NCBI GenBank assembly: GCA_910578095.1 | Contig: CAJTOZ010000036.1 | Location: 1-21,331, forward strand | DNA: 21,331 nt | Reading direction: 5' to 3' | DNA from: an uncultured Muribaculaceae bacterium | Lineage (GTDB): Bacteria > Bacteroidota > Bacteroidia > Bacteroidales > Muribaculaceae | Shown here: positions 14,662 to 21,331 of the stretch, one piece after another | How positions within the stretch are numbered: the first letter of the stretch is position 1 | Layout of the letters: the number at the start of each line of letters is the position of its first letter | Made by a program: the position numbers and the translations under genes | The notes under the pieces: generated by a model | Database searches by the model: none | What the model saw: the letters and a program-made list of their open reading frames with translations, nothing else | What the model was told of the DNA's origin: nothing

Positions 14662-15363
14662 TTATTCCTCAACGAAGATGTAGCCGCTGCCGGAGTGGTT
14701 TTGTATGGCAGGGCCAAGTGTGTCGAGCTTGCGGCGCAGACGGGAGATGTTGGTGTCGACCACCCGCTCGTTGCTGCCGGCATCGGGGCCGTTCCATACG
14801 TTGCGGAAAATCTCGAGGCGCGATAGATGCCGGTCGCGGTTTTTGAGCAGCAATGCGAGGATTGCGTATTCCGTGGGGGTGAGGCTGAGAGGCTTGCCGT
14901 TGAGGGTGGCGGTGCGGGTGGTGTAGTTGACCGAGAGCGGACCCACGGAAGCCGTGGAACCCGACGACACTGCGGCCATGGGACGGCGGCGGCGCATCAC
15001 GGCGCGCACGCGGGCTATCATCTCGCGCAGGGAGAATGGCTTGGCTATGTAGTCGTCGGCGCCCGAGTCGAGGGCTGTGATGGCCTCGCCGGCGCTTTCG
15101 CCGGAGGAGCATACGATCACCCCCACATGGGCTGTGGAGTGCGATGTGGTGAGCTCGCGCAGCACTTCTGTGCCTGCCGGGGAGGAGAACGCATCAAGTA
15201 TGATCACGCGTGTGTCGCTGAGGTCGAGGCTGCGTGCGAGTGCTACATCGTTGTAGGCATCGGCTTCGTAGCCTTCGGCACGAAGATTGTACCGCAGCAA
15301 CTCACAAATGTGGGTGTCGCGGTCGAGTATGATGATTTTGCCTAATGAAGGTGTCGTAGCCAC
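14662..15363 (-). CDS. Orphan OmpR-family response regulator, GTG start
   Basis: A 233-residue regulator with a receiver domain (about 9-125) and a winged-helix output domain (about 140-231). In the receiver, D57 in VIILDAF is the phospho-acceptor position and K108 in IAKPF is conserved. The acidic pair reads D14-R15 (LDRD), so the second metal-binding acid is an arginine. In the output domain, SLTPTEYAILALLL and the recognition helix RVVDTNISRLRRKLD are typical. It starts with GTG at 15363, since no in-frame ATG exists back to a stop codon. No kinase is adjacent. Either it takes phosphate from a distant kinase or it works without phosphorylation. Confidence 0.88.
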   Translation of the reverse strand: MATTPSLGKIIILDRDTHICELLRYNLRAEGYEADAYNDVALARSLDLSDTRVIILDAFSSPAGTEVLRELTTSHSTAHVGVIVCSSGESAGEAITALDSGADDYIAKPFSLREMIARVRAVMRRRRPMAAVSSGSTASVGPLSVNYTTRTATLNGKPLSLTPTEYAILALLLKNRDRHLSRLEIFRNVWNGPDAGSNERVVDTNISRLRRKLDTLGPAIQNHSGSGYIFVEE

Positions 15364-15405
15364 TCTTGAGCGTGATGTGATGATGGTATCGTTGTTTTCG
15401 GTCTA

Positions 15406-15413
15406 CAAATATA
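15406..15413 (-). promoter_or_regulatory. -7 box of the orphan regulator
   Basis: Minus strand TATATTTG, an exact TAnnTTTG match, about 43 nt before the GTG start. An 8-bp inverted repeat (15427-15434 / 15454-15461) lies upstream, over the -33 region. Confidence 0.55.
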
Positions 15414-15426
15414 ACGATTGTAATCC

Positions 15427-15461
15427 ATTCGGCTGCATTTGTAACTGTCTTGTAGCCGAAT
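15427..15461. repeat. 8-bp inverted repeat upstream of the orphan regulator
   Basis: ATTCGGCT (15427-15434) and AGCCGAAT (15454-15461) are perfect inverted copies 19 nt apart. No T-tract follows on either strand, so it is a poor terminator. It may be an operator overlapping the -33 region, or the stem of a leader. Confidence 0.4.
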
Positions 15462-15496
15462 TTAAGTTAAATTGCGATTTTGCGGTGCGCGCGGCC

Positions 15497-17317
15497 TTAG
15501 GCTATGTGCCGGCGGAATTGCTCGCGGATGGTGTCGACGACGTTGATTATGTAGTCGCCTGTGCGCTCAAGGTCGGATATGATGTCCATGTAGTATATTC
15601 CGGCCTGGTAGCTGTATCGTTTGGCGTTGATGTTTTCGGGGTTGGCAGTGCGCAGTGCGTTGCGCATGTTGTTGATTTCCCGTTCCTTGTTGTAGCTTTG
15701 GATGAGTTCTTTCTCGCTGATGCTTTCCACGCCGCGCAGCTCGGCCACCATCATGTCTGTCGCGTCTTTGACGTAGGCATACATGGCGTCGATGTTGGAG
15801 TAGATCTCGGGCGTGAACTCGGCTCCGCTCTGTGTTTTGCGCAGGAGTATCTTGCCTATGCCGAGACAGCTGTCGGCTATGCTTTCGATTTCGCTGATGA
15901 TGCCGAGCATGGCTGCCACGCGCAGTTTGCCCTCGTTGGAGAGGCGTCCTTCAGAGCAGCGGTGCAGATAGTTGGCTATCTCAAGCTCCATGCGGTCGCT
16001 GATGTCCTCGTATTTTTCAAGACGCGACAGCAGACGGTTGAAATCCTCGCTTCCTTCCTGGGTGTGGATGAGTTCCTGGCCCATCGCCACCATGCGTCCC
16101 ACGCGGTCGGCGTAGACCACGATTTCCTTCTCGGCCTGTGCGAGGTTGAGCTCGGAGGCTCCCACCAGACCGCCGCCGATAAACTTGAGGTTGAATTCCT
16201 CGTCGTCCTTGTGCTTGTTCGGCACGAGGCGTTCAACGATTTTCACATACAGTTTGGTGAACCATATCATGATGGTCACATTGACGATGTTGAACGATGT
16301 GTGGAATATCGACAGGCCGAACGACACGCTGAGCTGCATCGTGGCTATGCGTGTGAGCACATCGTGGCCGGCAGGCAGGGAATTGTCGAACAGGTGGTTG
16401 TAGAGGTCGGGGTCGGTGCGCTCAAGGTTGTTGACAAAGGCATATAGATCGTCGGGGTTGCCCATGCCGAGCGCTTCGGTGAGCCATGCGTTGAAGTGGG
16501 CGAAGGGGATGAAGATGCACAGGCACCACAGCGTGCCGAGCACATTGAAGAGCAAATGGCCCATGGCCGCGCGTTTGGCGGCCACGTTGCCGCTCATGGA
16601 GGCGAGCAGGGGAGTGATGGTGGTGCCGATGTTGCTGCCGAGCACGAGCGCGCAGGCGAGTTCAAATGTGATCCAGCCTTTGCTGCACATTATGAGGGTG
16701 ATGGCGAATGTGGCCGCGGAGGATTGTATGACCATCGTCAGCACGAGGCCCACGAGGGTGAAGAGCAGTATCGACGGCACGCCCATGGAGGAGTACTGCT
16801 TCAGTATGGCGAACATCTCGGGGTTGCTCTGCAGGTCGGGCACGTAGGTGCTGATCATGTCGAGGCCCATGAACAGGAAGGCGAAGCCTATGAGGAATTC
16901 GCCGATGCTGCGTGTGCGGCTTTTTTTCATGAACAGCAGCACTACGGCAAGGGCTATCAGCGGCAGCACCATCGCGGAGATGTTGACCTTGAAGCCGAAT
17001 ATGGCTATGATCCAGGCTGTGAATGTGGTTCCGACGTTGGCTCCCATGATTACGGCCATCGACTGTGCGAGGGTCATGAGGCCGGCGTTGACGAAGCTGA
17101 CGACCATCACCGTGGATGCCGAAGAACTTTGTATGAGGGCTGTGATTACGATGCCTGTGAGCAGTCCCGAAAAGCGATTGCGGGTCATGGCTCCGAGAAT
17201 GTTGCGCAGGCGGTCGCCGGCGGCTTTCTGAAGGCCTTCGCTCATCACTTTCATGCCGTAGAGGAAAAGGCCGACGGCTCCGAGCAGGCCAAGGAAGTCA
17301 AGAATGCTGTAGTCCAT
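15497..17317 (-). CDS. Na+/phosphate cotransporter with PhoU-like tail
   Basis: A 606-residue NptA/SLC34-like transporter that imports phosphate with sodium across the inner membrane. Two inverted Na/Pi repeats are visible: ALIQSSSAST with QSSSAS at 63-68 followed by GANVGTTFT (92-100), and VIQSSAATF with QSSAAT at 198-203 followed by GSNIGTTIT (227-235). A hydrophobic block around 325-345 closes the membrane part. The C-terminal 220 residues (about 385-606) are helical and hydrophilic, with the layout of a PhoU domain, and probably regulate the transporter. The start follows a TAnnTTTG box 25 nt away. It is monocistronic. Confidence 0.92.
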   Translation of the reverse strand: MDYSILDFLGLLGAVGLFLYGMKVMSEGLQKAAGDRLRNILGAMTRNRFSGLLTGIVITALIQSSSASTVMVVSFVNAGLMTLAQSMAVIMGANVGTTFTAWIIAIFGFKVNISAMVLPLIALAVVLLFMKKSRTRSIGEFLIGFAFLFMGLDMISTYVPDLQSNPEMFAILKQYSSMGVPSILLFTLVGLVLTMVIQSSAATFAITLIMCSKGWITFELACALVLGSNIGTTITPLLASMSGNVAAKRAAMGHLLFNVLGTLWCLCIFIPFAHFNAWLTEALGMGNPDDLYAFVNNLERTDPDLYNHLFDNSLPAGHDVLTRIATMQLSVSFGLSIFHTSFNIVNVTIMIWFTKLYVKIVERLVPNKHKDDEEFNLKFIGGGLVGASELNLAQAEKEIVVYADRVGRMVAMGQELIHTQEGSEDFNRLLSRLEKYEDISDRMELEIANYLHRCSEGRLSNEGKLRVAAMLGIISEIESIADSCLGIGKILLRKTQSGAEFTPEIYSNIDAMYAYVKDATDMMVAELRGVESISEKELIQSYNKEREINNMRNALRTANPENINAKRYSYQAGIYYMDIISDLERTGDYIINVVDTIREQFRRHIA

Positions 17318-17341
17318 TTATCAGGGGTATGTTAGCGGCTG

Positions 17342-17349
17342 CAAAGATA
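17342..17349 (-). promoter_or_regulatory. -7 box of the Na/Pi cotransporter
   Basis: Minus strand TATCTTTG (TAnnTTTG), 24 nt before the ATG at 17317. The inverted repeat AACATTTT/AAAATGTT (17349-17356 / 17365-17372) lies in the -7 to -33 spacer. Confidence 0.55.
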
Positions 17350-17379
17350 ACATTTTTTATGGATAAAATGTTGTGGGGG

Positions 17380-18546
17380 CTATTTTTTCTTTCCGAAAAA
17401 CCGGTCGATGATTACGGCGAGGGCGCCGTCGCCGGTCACATTGCATGCGGTGCCGAAACTGTCCATGGCTATGTACAGCGCTATCATCATGGCTTGCATG
17501 CGTGTGTCGAATCCGAGGATGGAAGCGAGCAGTCCGAGCGAGGCCATGATGGCTCCGCCGGGAATGCCCGGTGCGGCGATGATGGTGATTCCGAGCATGG
17601 CTATGAACCGGGCGAAAAGCTCGGGTGGCACAGGCTGGGCGTGCATCATCATAAGGGCCATGGCACACGCCACTATCTTGAGGGTGCTGCCGCTCATGTG
17701 GATTGTGGCGCACAGGGGCACGGTGAAGCCGGCCACATCCTCATCGACCCCGAGGCGCACGGTCTGGCGCAGTGTCACGGGGATGGTGGCCGCCGACGAT
17801 TGTGTGCCCAGCGCCGTGAGGTAGGCCGGCAGCATGGTGCGCAGCATGCGCAGCGGGTTGCGCCGCCCTATGGCGCCGGCGATGGCGTATTGCAGGAGGA
17901 GGATGAGCACGTGCATGGCGAAGATGATGCCGATGATGCCTGCGAATGTGGCGAGTATGGAGGCCACGCGGCCTTCGACGGTCATCACCAGGAATATGCA
18001 TCCGATGTAGGGCGGCAGCAGGGGCAATACGGCGCGGTCGATGGACAGTGCCACAATATCGCGCAGTTCGGTGAGGCCGCGGCGCAAGGATGCTGCCGAA
18101 GCTATCGCGCACCCCAGCCCGAGCATGAATGCGAGGGCGAGGGCTGTGGTGACGGGCATGAGCGGGGGCACCGATACCTCAAACCAAGGCAGCACTGTGG
18201 CGGCTTCGGCCGCAGCGCCGGCTTCGGCGAGCGAGGGGTCGACTATCATGGGGAATGTGAGGCGCCCTATGCCGTAGCTCATGGCTCCGGCCAGGAACGT
18301 GGCTCCGTAGGCGAGGGCTGCCGTGGCGGCGAGCATGCTGCCTGCGCGGCGTCCCACATCGGCTATGGCTGGAGCGACGAAGCCTATGATGATGAGAGGG
18401 ATGAGAAATCCGAGCAATTGGCCCATGAGGCCGTTGAATGTGGCTGCTGCGGCTGCCAGCCATCCCGGAGCCACGGCTCCGGCGGCAATGCCGGCGACGA
18501 TGGCCAGGGCGATGCGTCCCGGCAGCGTGTGTAGTAGCTTTTTCAT
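17380..18546 (-). CDS. Dicarboxylate/amino acid:cation symporter family, atypical
   Basis: DAACS (GltP/SstT) family, inner membrane, 388 residues. The two re-entrant loops and core helices are all present: the serine-rich HP1 ALGTQSSAATIPVT (245-258), helix 7 TIHMSGSTLK (281-290), HP2 APGIPGGAIM (325-334) and helix 8 MDSFGTACNVTGDG (361-374). Compared with GltPh, the Na+-site motif NMDG is replaced by HMSG (283-286). The substrate carboxylate arginine of helix 8 (R397 in GltPh) is G365, while the Asp, Asn and final Asp of that helix are kept (D362, N369, D373). A neutral substrate and altered cation coupling are plausible, but that is inference. Its ATG overlaps the stop of the TPR gene by 4 nt (ATGA). 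Confidence 0.86.
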   Translation of the reverse strand: MKKLLHTLPGRIALAIVAGIAAGAVAPGWLAAAAATFNGLMGQLLGFLIPLIIIGFVAPAIADVGRRAGSMLAATAALAYGATFLAGAMSYGIGRLTFPMIVDPSLAEAGAAAEAATVLPWFEVSVPPLMPVTTALALAFMLGLGCAIASAASLRRGLTELRDIVALSIDRAVLPLLPPYIGCIFLVMTVEGRVASILATFAGIIGIIFAMHVLILLLQYAIAGAIGRRNPLRMLRTMLPAYLTALGTQSSAATIPVTLRQTVRLGVDEDVAGFTVPLCATIHMSGSTLKIVACAMALMMMHAQPVPPELFARFIAMLGITIIAAPGIPGGAIMASLGLLASILGFDTRMQAMMIALYIAMDSFGTACNVTGDGALAVIIDRFFGKKK

Positions 18547-19247
18547 TGGAGCAGGCTTTGGATGTATGGGGTGGGCTCTATGGCCTGCGCCCGCTCAAGC
18601 AGGGTGCGGGCCTCGGCAGTGTGTCCGCCGGCCATGAGACGGCATCCGAGGGCGCGCAGGGCTTCAAGGTTGTGCGGGTCGGCCTGCAGGATGCGCCTCC
18701 AGGCTGCCTCGGCCTCGGCTTCGTGGCCCTGCAGCATGTGGCCTCTGGCGAGCAGGGCAAGGTAGCGCGGGCTGTCGGGGAGGCCGTTCAGCATGGTCTC
18801 GGCCAATGCCACGATCTGCGGCCCGTCGCCGCGCATGTCGTAGTAGTGGAGCAGGCGCGCGTCGATGGCGCGTGCTATCCATGGCATCCGTGCACGGGTG
18901 CGCAGCAGAAAGTCGGCGTAGACGCTTGCCTCGCCGGCGCCGAAGGCGCTTGCCCGCACACCATCGACCACCGAGTCGAGCGGCACGCCATGTGCCATGG
19001 CCCGTTCCAGCAGCTGCACGCTGCGGGTGGTGTCGCCTTGCAGCGAGGCAGCCACTATCGCGCGTGCATAGACGGGTGCCCGGTCGGGACGCTCGTCGAG
19101 CATGAGCTCATAGAGGGCTCCGGCCTGCGCCCACTCGCCGAAACCGAAGCTGCGCTCCGCCCGGCGTTCCGTGAGCGTGTAGTCGGGCGCGGCCGTGGCG
19201 GCGAGGGCTACGGCTGCGAGCAGGACGGTGAGCGCGGTGGCTTTCAT
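18543..19247 (-). CDS. Exported TPR-repeat protein
   Basis: A 234-residue protein with a signal peptide (about 1-20, cleavage near ATAA-P) and alpha-helical repeats. There are two clear TPR units near 156-191 (YLALLARGHMLQGHEAEAEAAWRR) and 192-224 (LEALRALGCRLMAGGHTAEAR), and weaker helical pairs before them. No cysteine follows the signal, so it should be periplasmic rather than a lipoprotein. TPRs bind other proteins, and the partner is unknown. It is first in a two-gene operon with the symporter (ATGA overlap). The TAnnTTTG box lies only 8 nt before the ATG, giving a nearly leaderless mRNA. Confidence 0.84.
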   Translation of the reverse strand: MKATALTVLLAAVALAATAAPDYTLTERRAERSFGFGEWAQAGALYELMLDERPDRAPVYARAIVAASLQGDTTRSVQLLERAMAHGVPLDSVVDGVRASAFGAGEASVYADFLLRTRARMPWIARAIDARLLHYYDMRGDGPQIVALAETMLNGLPDSPRYLALLARGHMLQGHEAEAEAAWRRILQADPHNLEALRALGCRLMAGGHTAEARTLLERAQAIEPTPYIQSLLQ

Positions 19248-19255
19248 ATACGTGG

Positions 19256-19263
19256 CAAAGATA
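19256..19263 (-). promoter_or_regulatory. -7 box of the TPR/symporter operon
   Basis: Minus strand TATCTTTG (TAnnTTTG), ending 8 nt before the ATG at 19247. Confidence 0.55.
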
Positions 19264-19288
19264 ATGGAAATAATTCATAAATCGGGCG

Positions 19289-19319
19289 TTGGAGCAGCGG
19301 AATTTTATTCGTATTTTTG
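19289..19319 (+). promoter_or_regulatory. Promoter of the flippase/glycosyltransferase operon
   Basis: TATTTTTG (19312-19319) is an exact TAnnTTTG. TTG (19289-19291) lies 20 nt upstream at the -33 position. Transcription would begin around 19325, about 17 nt before the ATG at 19342. Confidence 0.6.
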
Positions 19320-19341
19320 CACGTTATTACAACTATATGTT

Positions 19342-20826
19342 ATGGCAGGAATAAAAAGTCTGGCGCGGGACACCGCCGTGTATGGCCTGAGCAGCATTGT
19401 CGGGCGTTTTCTCAACTGGTGTCTGGTGCCTCTCTACACCATCACTTTCCCGCAGGAGCAGTATGGCGTTGTGACGCTTGTCTACTCCGTGGTGGCCGTG
19501 GCGCTGCTGGTGCTCACATATGGCATGGAGACGGGGTTTTTCCGTTTTGCCAACCACGACCGGTGGAAAGACCCCATGGAGGTGTACTCCACGGTGCTGA
19601 TATCGGTGGGTGTGTCGAGCACGGTGTTTGTGGCCGGAGCGCTTTGCGCCCTCGGTCCGGTGAGCGCATGGCTTCAGTGTGCCGGCCATCCTTCGTATGC
19701 GGCCATGATGATAGTGTGTGTGGCTGCCGACGCTTTTCTGGGATTGCCGTTCTGCTACCTGCGCTACAAGGGGCGCGCGTTGCGCTTTGCGGTGCTGCGC
19801 CTTATCAACATAGGCGTGAACATAGGGCTCAACCTGTTTTTTATCCTGCTGTGCCCCTGGCTCATGCGTGTGGCTCCGGCGTCGGTGGAGTGGTTCTACG
19901 ATCCCGGCTTCGGCATAGGCTACATCTTTCTCAGCAACCTGATAGCCACGCTGGTGAATTTCGTGCTCATGCTCCCTGAGCTGCGTGGCTTCCGCTGGCG
20001 CTTCAACGGCAAGCTGTGGCGCGAGATGATAGTGTACTCGGCGCCGCTTCTGGTGCTGGGCGTGGCCGGTGTCATGAACCAGACCATCGACAAGATACTC
20101 TTCCCCGTGCTGGTGGCCGACAAGGCCGATGCTATGGCGCAGCTCGGCGTATATGGCGCCAACTACAAGATAGCCATTGTGATGGTGATGTTCATCCAGG
20201 CGTTCCGCTTTGCCTACGAGCCGTACATCTTTGCCCGCAGCCGCGAGCAGGGAGAAGCGCGCACGGCTGCCTACAGCGACGCCATGAAGTATTTCGTGCT
20301 CTTCGCACTGATGATATTCCTGGGTGTGATGTACTACCTCGACATACTGCGCTACTTCATATCCCCGCGCTACTTCAGCGGACTGAAGGTGGTGCCGGTG
20401 GTGATGCTCGCCGAGCTATGTTTCGGGGTGTTTTTCAACCTCTCGCTGTGGTATAAGCTCACCGACCGCACCATGTGGGGGGCGTGGTTCTCGCTGCTCG
20501 GCCTGGCGGTGACTGTGGCCCTGAACGCGCTGCTGGTGCCGCGCATCGGCTATATGGGGTGCGCCTACGCCGCCCTGGCCAGTTATGGGGTGATGATGCT
20601 CGCAAGCTACTTCGCCGGACGGCACTACTACCCCATAGCCTATCCCACGCGCCGCATCCTGGCCTATTGCGCTGCCGCGGCGGTGCTGTATTATGTGGGC
20701 GTCGACTGTCTGGCGGGTGTGTCGCATCCGGTAGCTTTCACGCTGCGGGCGTTGCTGCTCGCGGCCTATGCCGGTGCGGTGGTGCGCTTCGAACACATAC
20801 CATTACCCCATATCGGAAAACGATGA
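19342..20826 (+). CDS. Polysaccharide (O-antigen/capsule) flippase, Wzx-like
   Basis: A 494-residue protein of the polysaccharide biosynthesis/MOP exporter superfamily, which moves lipid-linked oligosaccharides from the inner to the outer leaflet of the inner membrane. It has about 12-14 hydrophobic helices in two bundles, starting with KSLARDTAVYGLSSIVGRFLNW (5-26) and a second-bundle start near SAPLLVLGVAGVMNQTIDKILF. These are typical of Bacteroidota flippases. The open frame reaches back to 19195, but ATG 19342 was chosen because it fits a promoter 23 nt upstream and gives the family's usual N-terminus. Its stop overlaps the next ATG by 4 nt, so it opens a polysaccharide operon. Confidence 0.9.
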   Translation: MAGIKSLARDTAVYGLSSIVGRFLNWCLVPLYTITFPQEQYGVVTLVYSVVAVALLVLTYGMETGFFRFANHDRWKDPMEVYSTVLISVGVSSTVFVAGALCALGPVSAWLQCAGHPSYAAMMIVCVAADAFLGLPFCYLRYKGRALRFAVLRLINIGVNIGLNLFFILLCPWLMRVAPASVEWFYDPGFGIGYIFLSNLIATLVNFVLMLPELRGFRWRFNGKLWREMIVYSAPLLVLGVAGVMNQTIDKILFPVLVADKADAMAQLGVYGANYKIAIVMVMFIQAFRFAYEPYIFARSREQGEARTAAYSDAMKYFVLFALMIFLGVMYYLDILRYFISPRYFSGLKVVPVVMLAELCFGVFFNLSLWYKLTDRTMWGAWFSLLGLAVTVALNALLVPRIGYMGCAYAALASYGVMMLASYFAGRHYYPIAYPTRRILAYCAAAAVLYYVGVDCLAGVSHPVAFTLRALLLAAYAGAVVRFEHIPLPHIGKR

Positions 20827-21331
20827 AAGTCGTACTCATAAATCATAGCGACACCCGTGGCGGCGCCTCGGTGGTGACATCGCGTCTGGCGGAGGCATTG
20901 CGCCGCGAGGGTGTGGACGCGCGCATGCTCGTGGTGCACCGGGAGGGCGGTCCGTCGGATTTTGTTGCCGAGGCTGCGGCCGCGCCCGTGGCGCGCGCGG
21001 CGTTCATGGCCGAGGAAGGCATGACATGGCTCGACAACGGGCTACACCGCCGCAATCTGTTCAAACTCGACGCCGCACGTGTTGGCTTGCCGCTGCACCG
21101 CCATCCGTGGGTGCGCGAGGCCGATGTGGTGTGCCTCAACTGGGTGAACCAGGGCATGCTCTCGCTCGGCGGCGTGGAGCGCATAGCCGCTATGGGCAAG
21201 CCGCTGGTGTGGACTATGCACGATATGTGGTGCGCCACCGGGCTGTGCCATCATGCCGGCGACTGCACCCGCTACCGCGAGGCCTGCGGGCGGTGCCCGC
21301 TGATAGAGCGGCCGCCGCGCACCGCCGACCT
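20823..21331 (+). CDS. Glycosyltransferase family 4-like protein (partial, 3' end outside)
   Basis: The first 169 codons of a cytosolic GT-B glycosyltransferase. The nucleotide-sugar fold begins with MKVVLINHSDTRGGASVVTSRLAEAL, where the glycine loop GGAS is typical. A cysteine-rich motif follows, MHDMWCATGLCHHAGDCTRYREACGRCP, with cysteines at 137, 142, 148, 155 and 158. I recognise this from WcaC-like enzymes in capsule clusters. The frame stays open to the last base, so the gene runs on. It overlaps the flippase stop by 4 nt (ATGA), so both act in the same surface-polysaccharide pathway. The donor and acceptor sugars cannot be read from this part. Confidence 0.85.
   Translation, partial: MKVVLINHSDTRGGASVVTSRLAEALRREGVDARMLVVHREGGPSDFVAEAAAAPVARAAFMAEEGMTWLDNGLHRRNLFKLDAARVGLPLHRHPWVREADVVCLNWVNQGMLSLGGVERIAAMGKPLVWTMHDMWCATGLCHHAGDCTRYREACGRCPLIERPPRTAD

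Noticed and set aside
17329..18534. 401-codon plus-strand frame opposite the symporter
   Set aside because: Gly/His/Glu-rich low-complexity translation without motif. The minus-strand symporter has full family motifs.

Overview
The window looks like a chromosomal piece of a Bacteroidales bacterium, probably a high-GC Muribaculaceae-type gut commensal. This is an inference from four things: the repeated Bacteroidota promoter box TAnnTTTG just upstream of genes on both strands, the near absence of Shine-Dalgarno signals, an OmpA-type porin with a Bacteroidota-style architecture, and a 5S rRNA of matching style. Sixty-base lines I counted ran from about 42% GC inside one gene to above 60% GC in neighbouring genes. 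Most of the content is core or housekeeping. I see no phage, insertion sequence, CRISPR or toxin-antitoxin locus.

Layout, left to right. (1) 1-342: the end of an rRNA operon (spacer, 5S rRNA, terminator). (2) 435-2225: guanine deaminase (+), converging on an MFS efflux-type transporter (-) across a shared terminator. (3) 2226-2489: a dense intergenic stretch with a back-to-back promoter pair and a candidate small RNA on the minus strand. (4) 2490-4626: an OmpR-type response regulator and its sensor kinase, with overlapping frames. (5) 7086-4610 (-): three overlapping genes, a LytM/M23-like protein without metal ligands, a VanZ-like protein and a GT-C-like glycosyltransferase. (6) 7240-8442: an OmpA-family outer membrane protein. 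(7) 8607-8711: the SRP (4.5S) RNA with a textbook promoter and terminator. (8) 8787-11914: asd and a CPA2-type antiporter with Usp-like domains. (9) 13609-12004 (-): menA and riboflavin synthase. (10) 14293-13673 (-): a small beta-barrel protein. (11) 14353-14661: a palindromic, MITE-like repeat block. (12) 15363-14662 (-): an orphan OmpR-type regulator that starts with GTG. (13) 17317-15497 (-): a Na/Pi cotransporter with a PhoU-like tail. (14) 19247-17380 (-): an exported TPR protein translationally coupled to an atypical dicarboxylate/amino-acid symporter. (15) 19342 to the end (+): a polysaccharide flippase coupled to a glycosyltransferase family 4 gene that runs off the window, probably the start of a surface-polysaccharide cluster.

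How the parts fit: two regulators, several ion-coupled transporters, envelope proteins and cofactor genes (menaquinone, riboflavin) fit an anaerobic Gram-negative gut bacterium. The least explained parts are the repeat block at 14353-14661, the candidate small RNA at 2269-2340, the M23-like/VanZ/GT-C gene set, the symporter whose Na+/substrate motifs are altered, and the orphan regulator with an arginine in its acidic pocket. I did not find a clear new system. These are the best leads.
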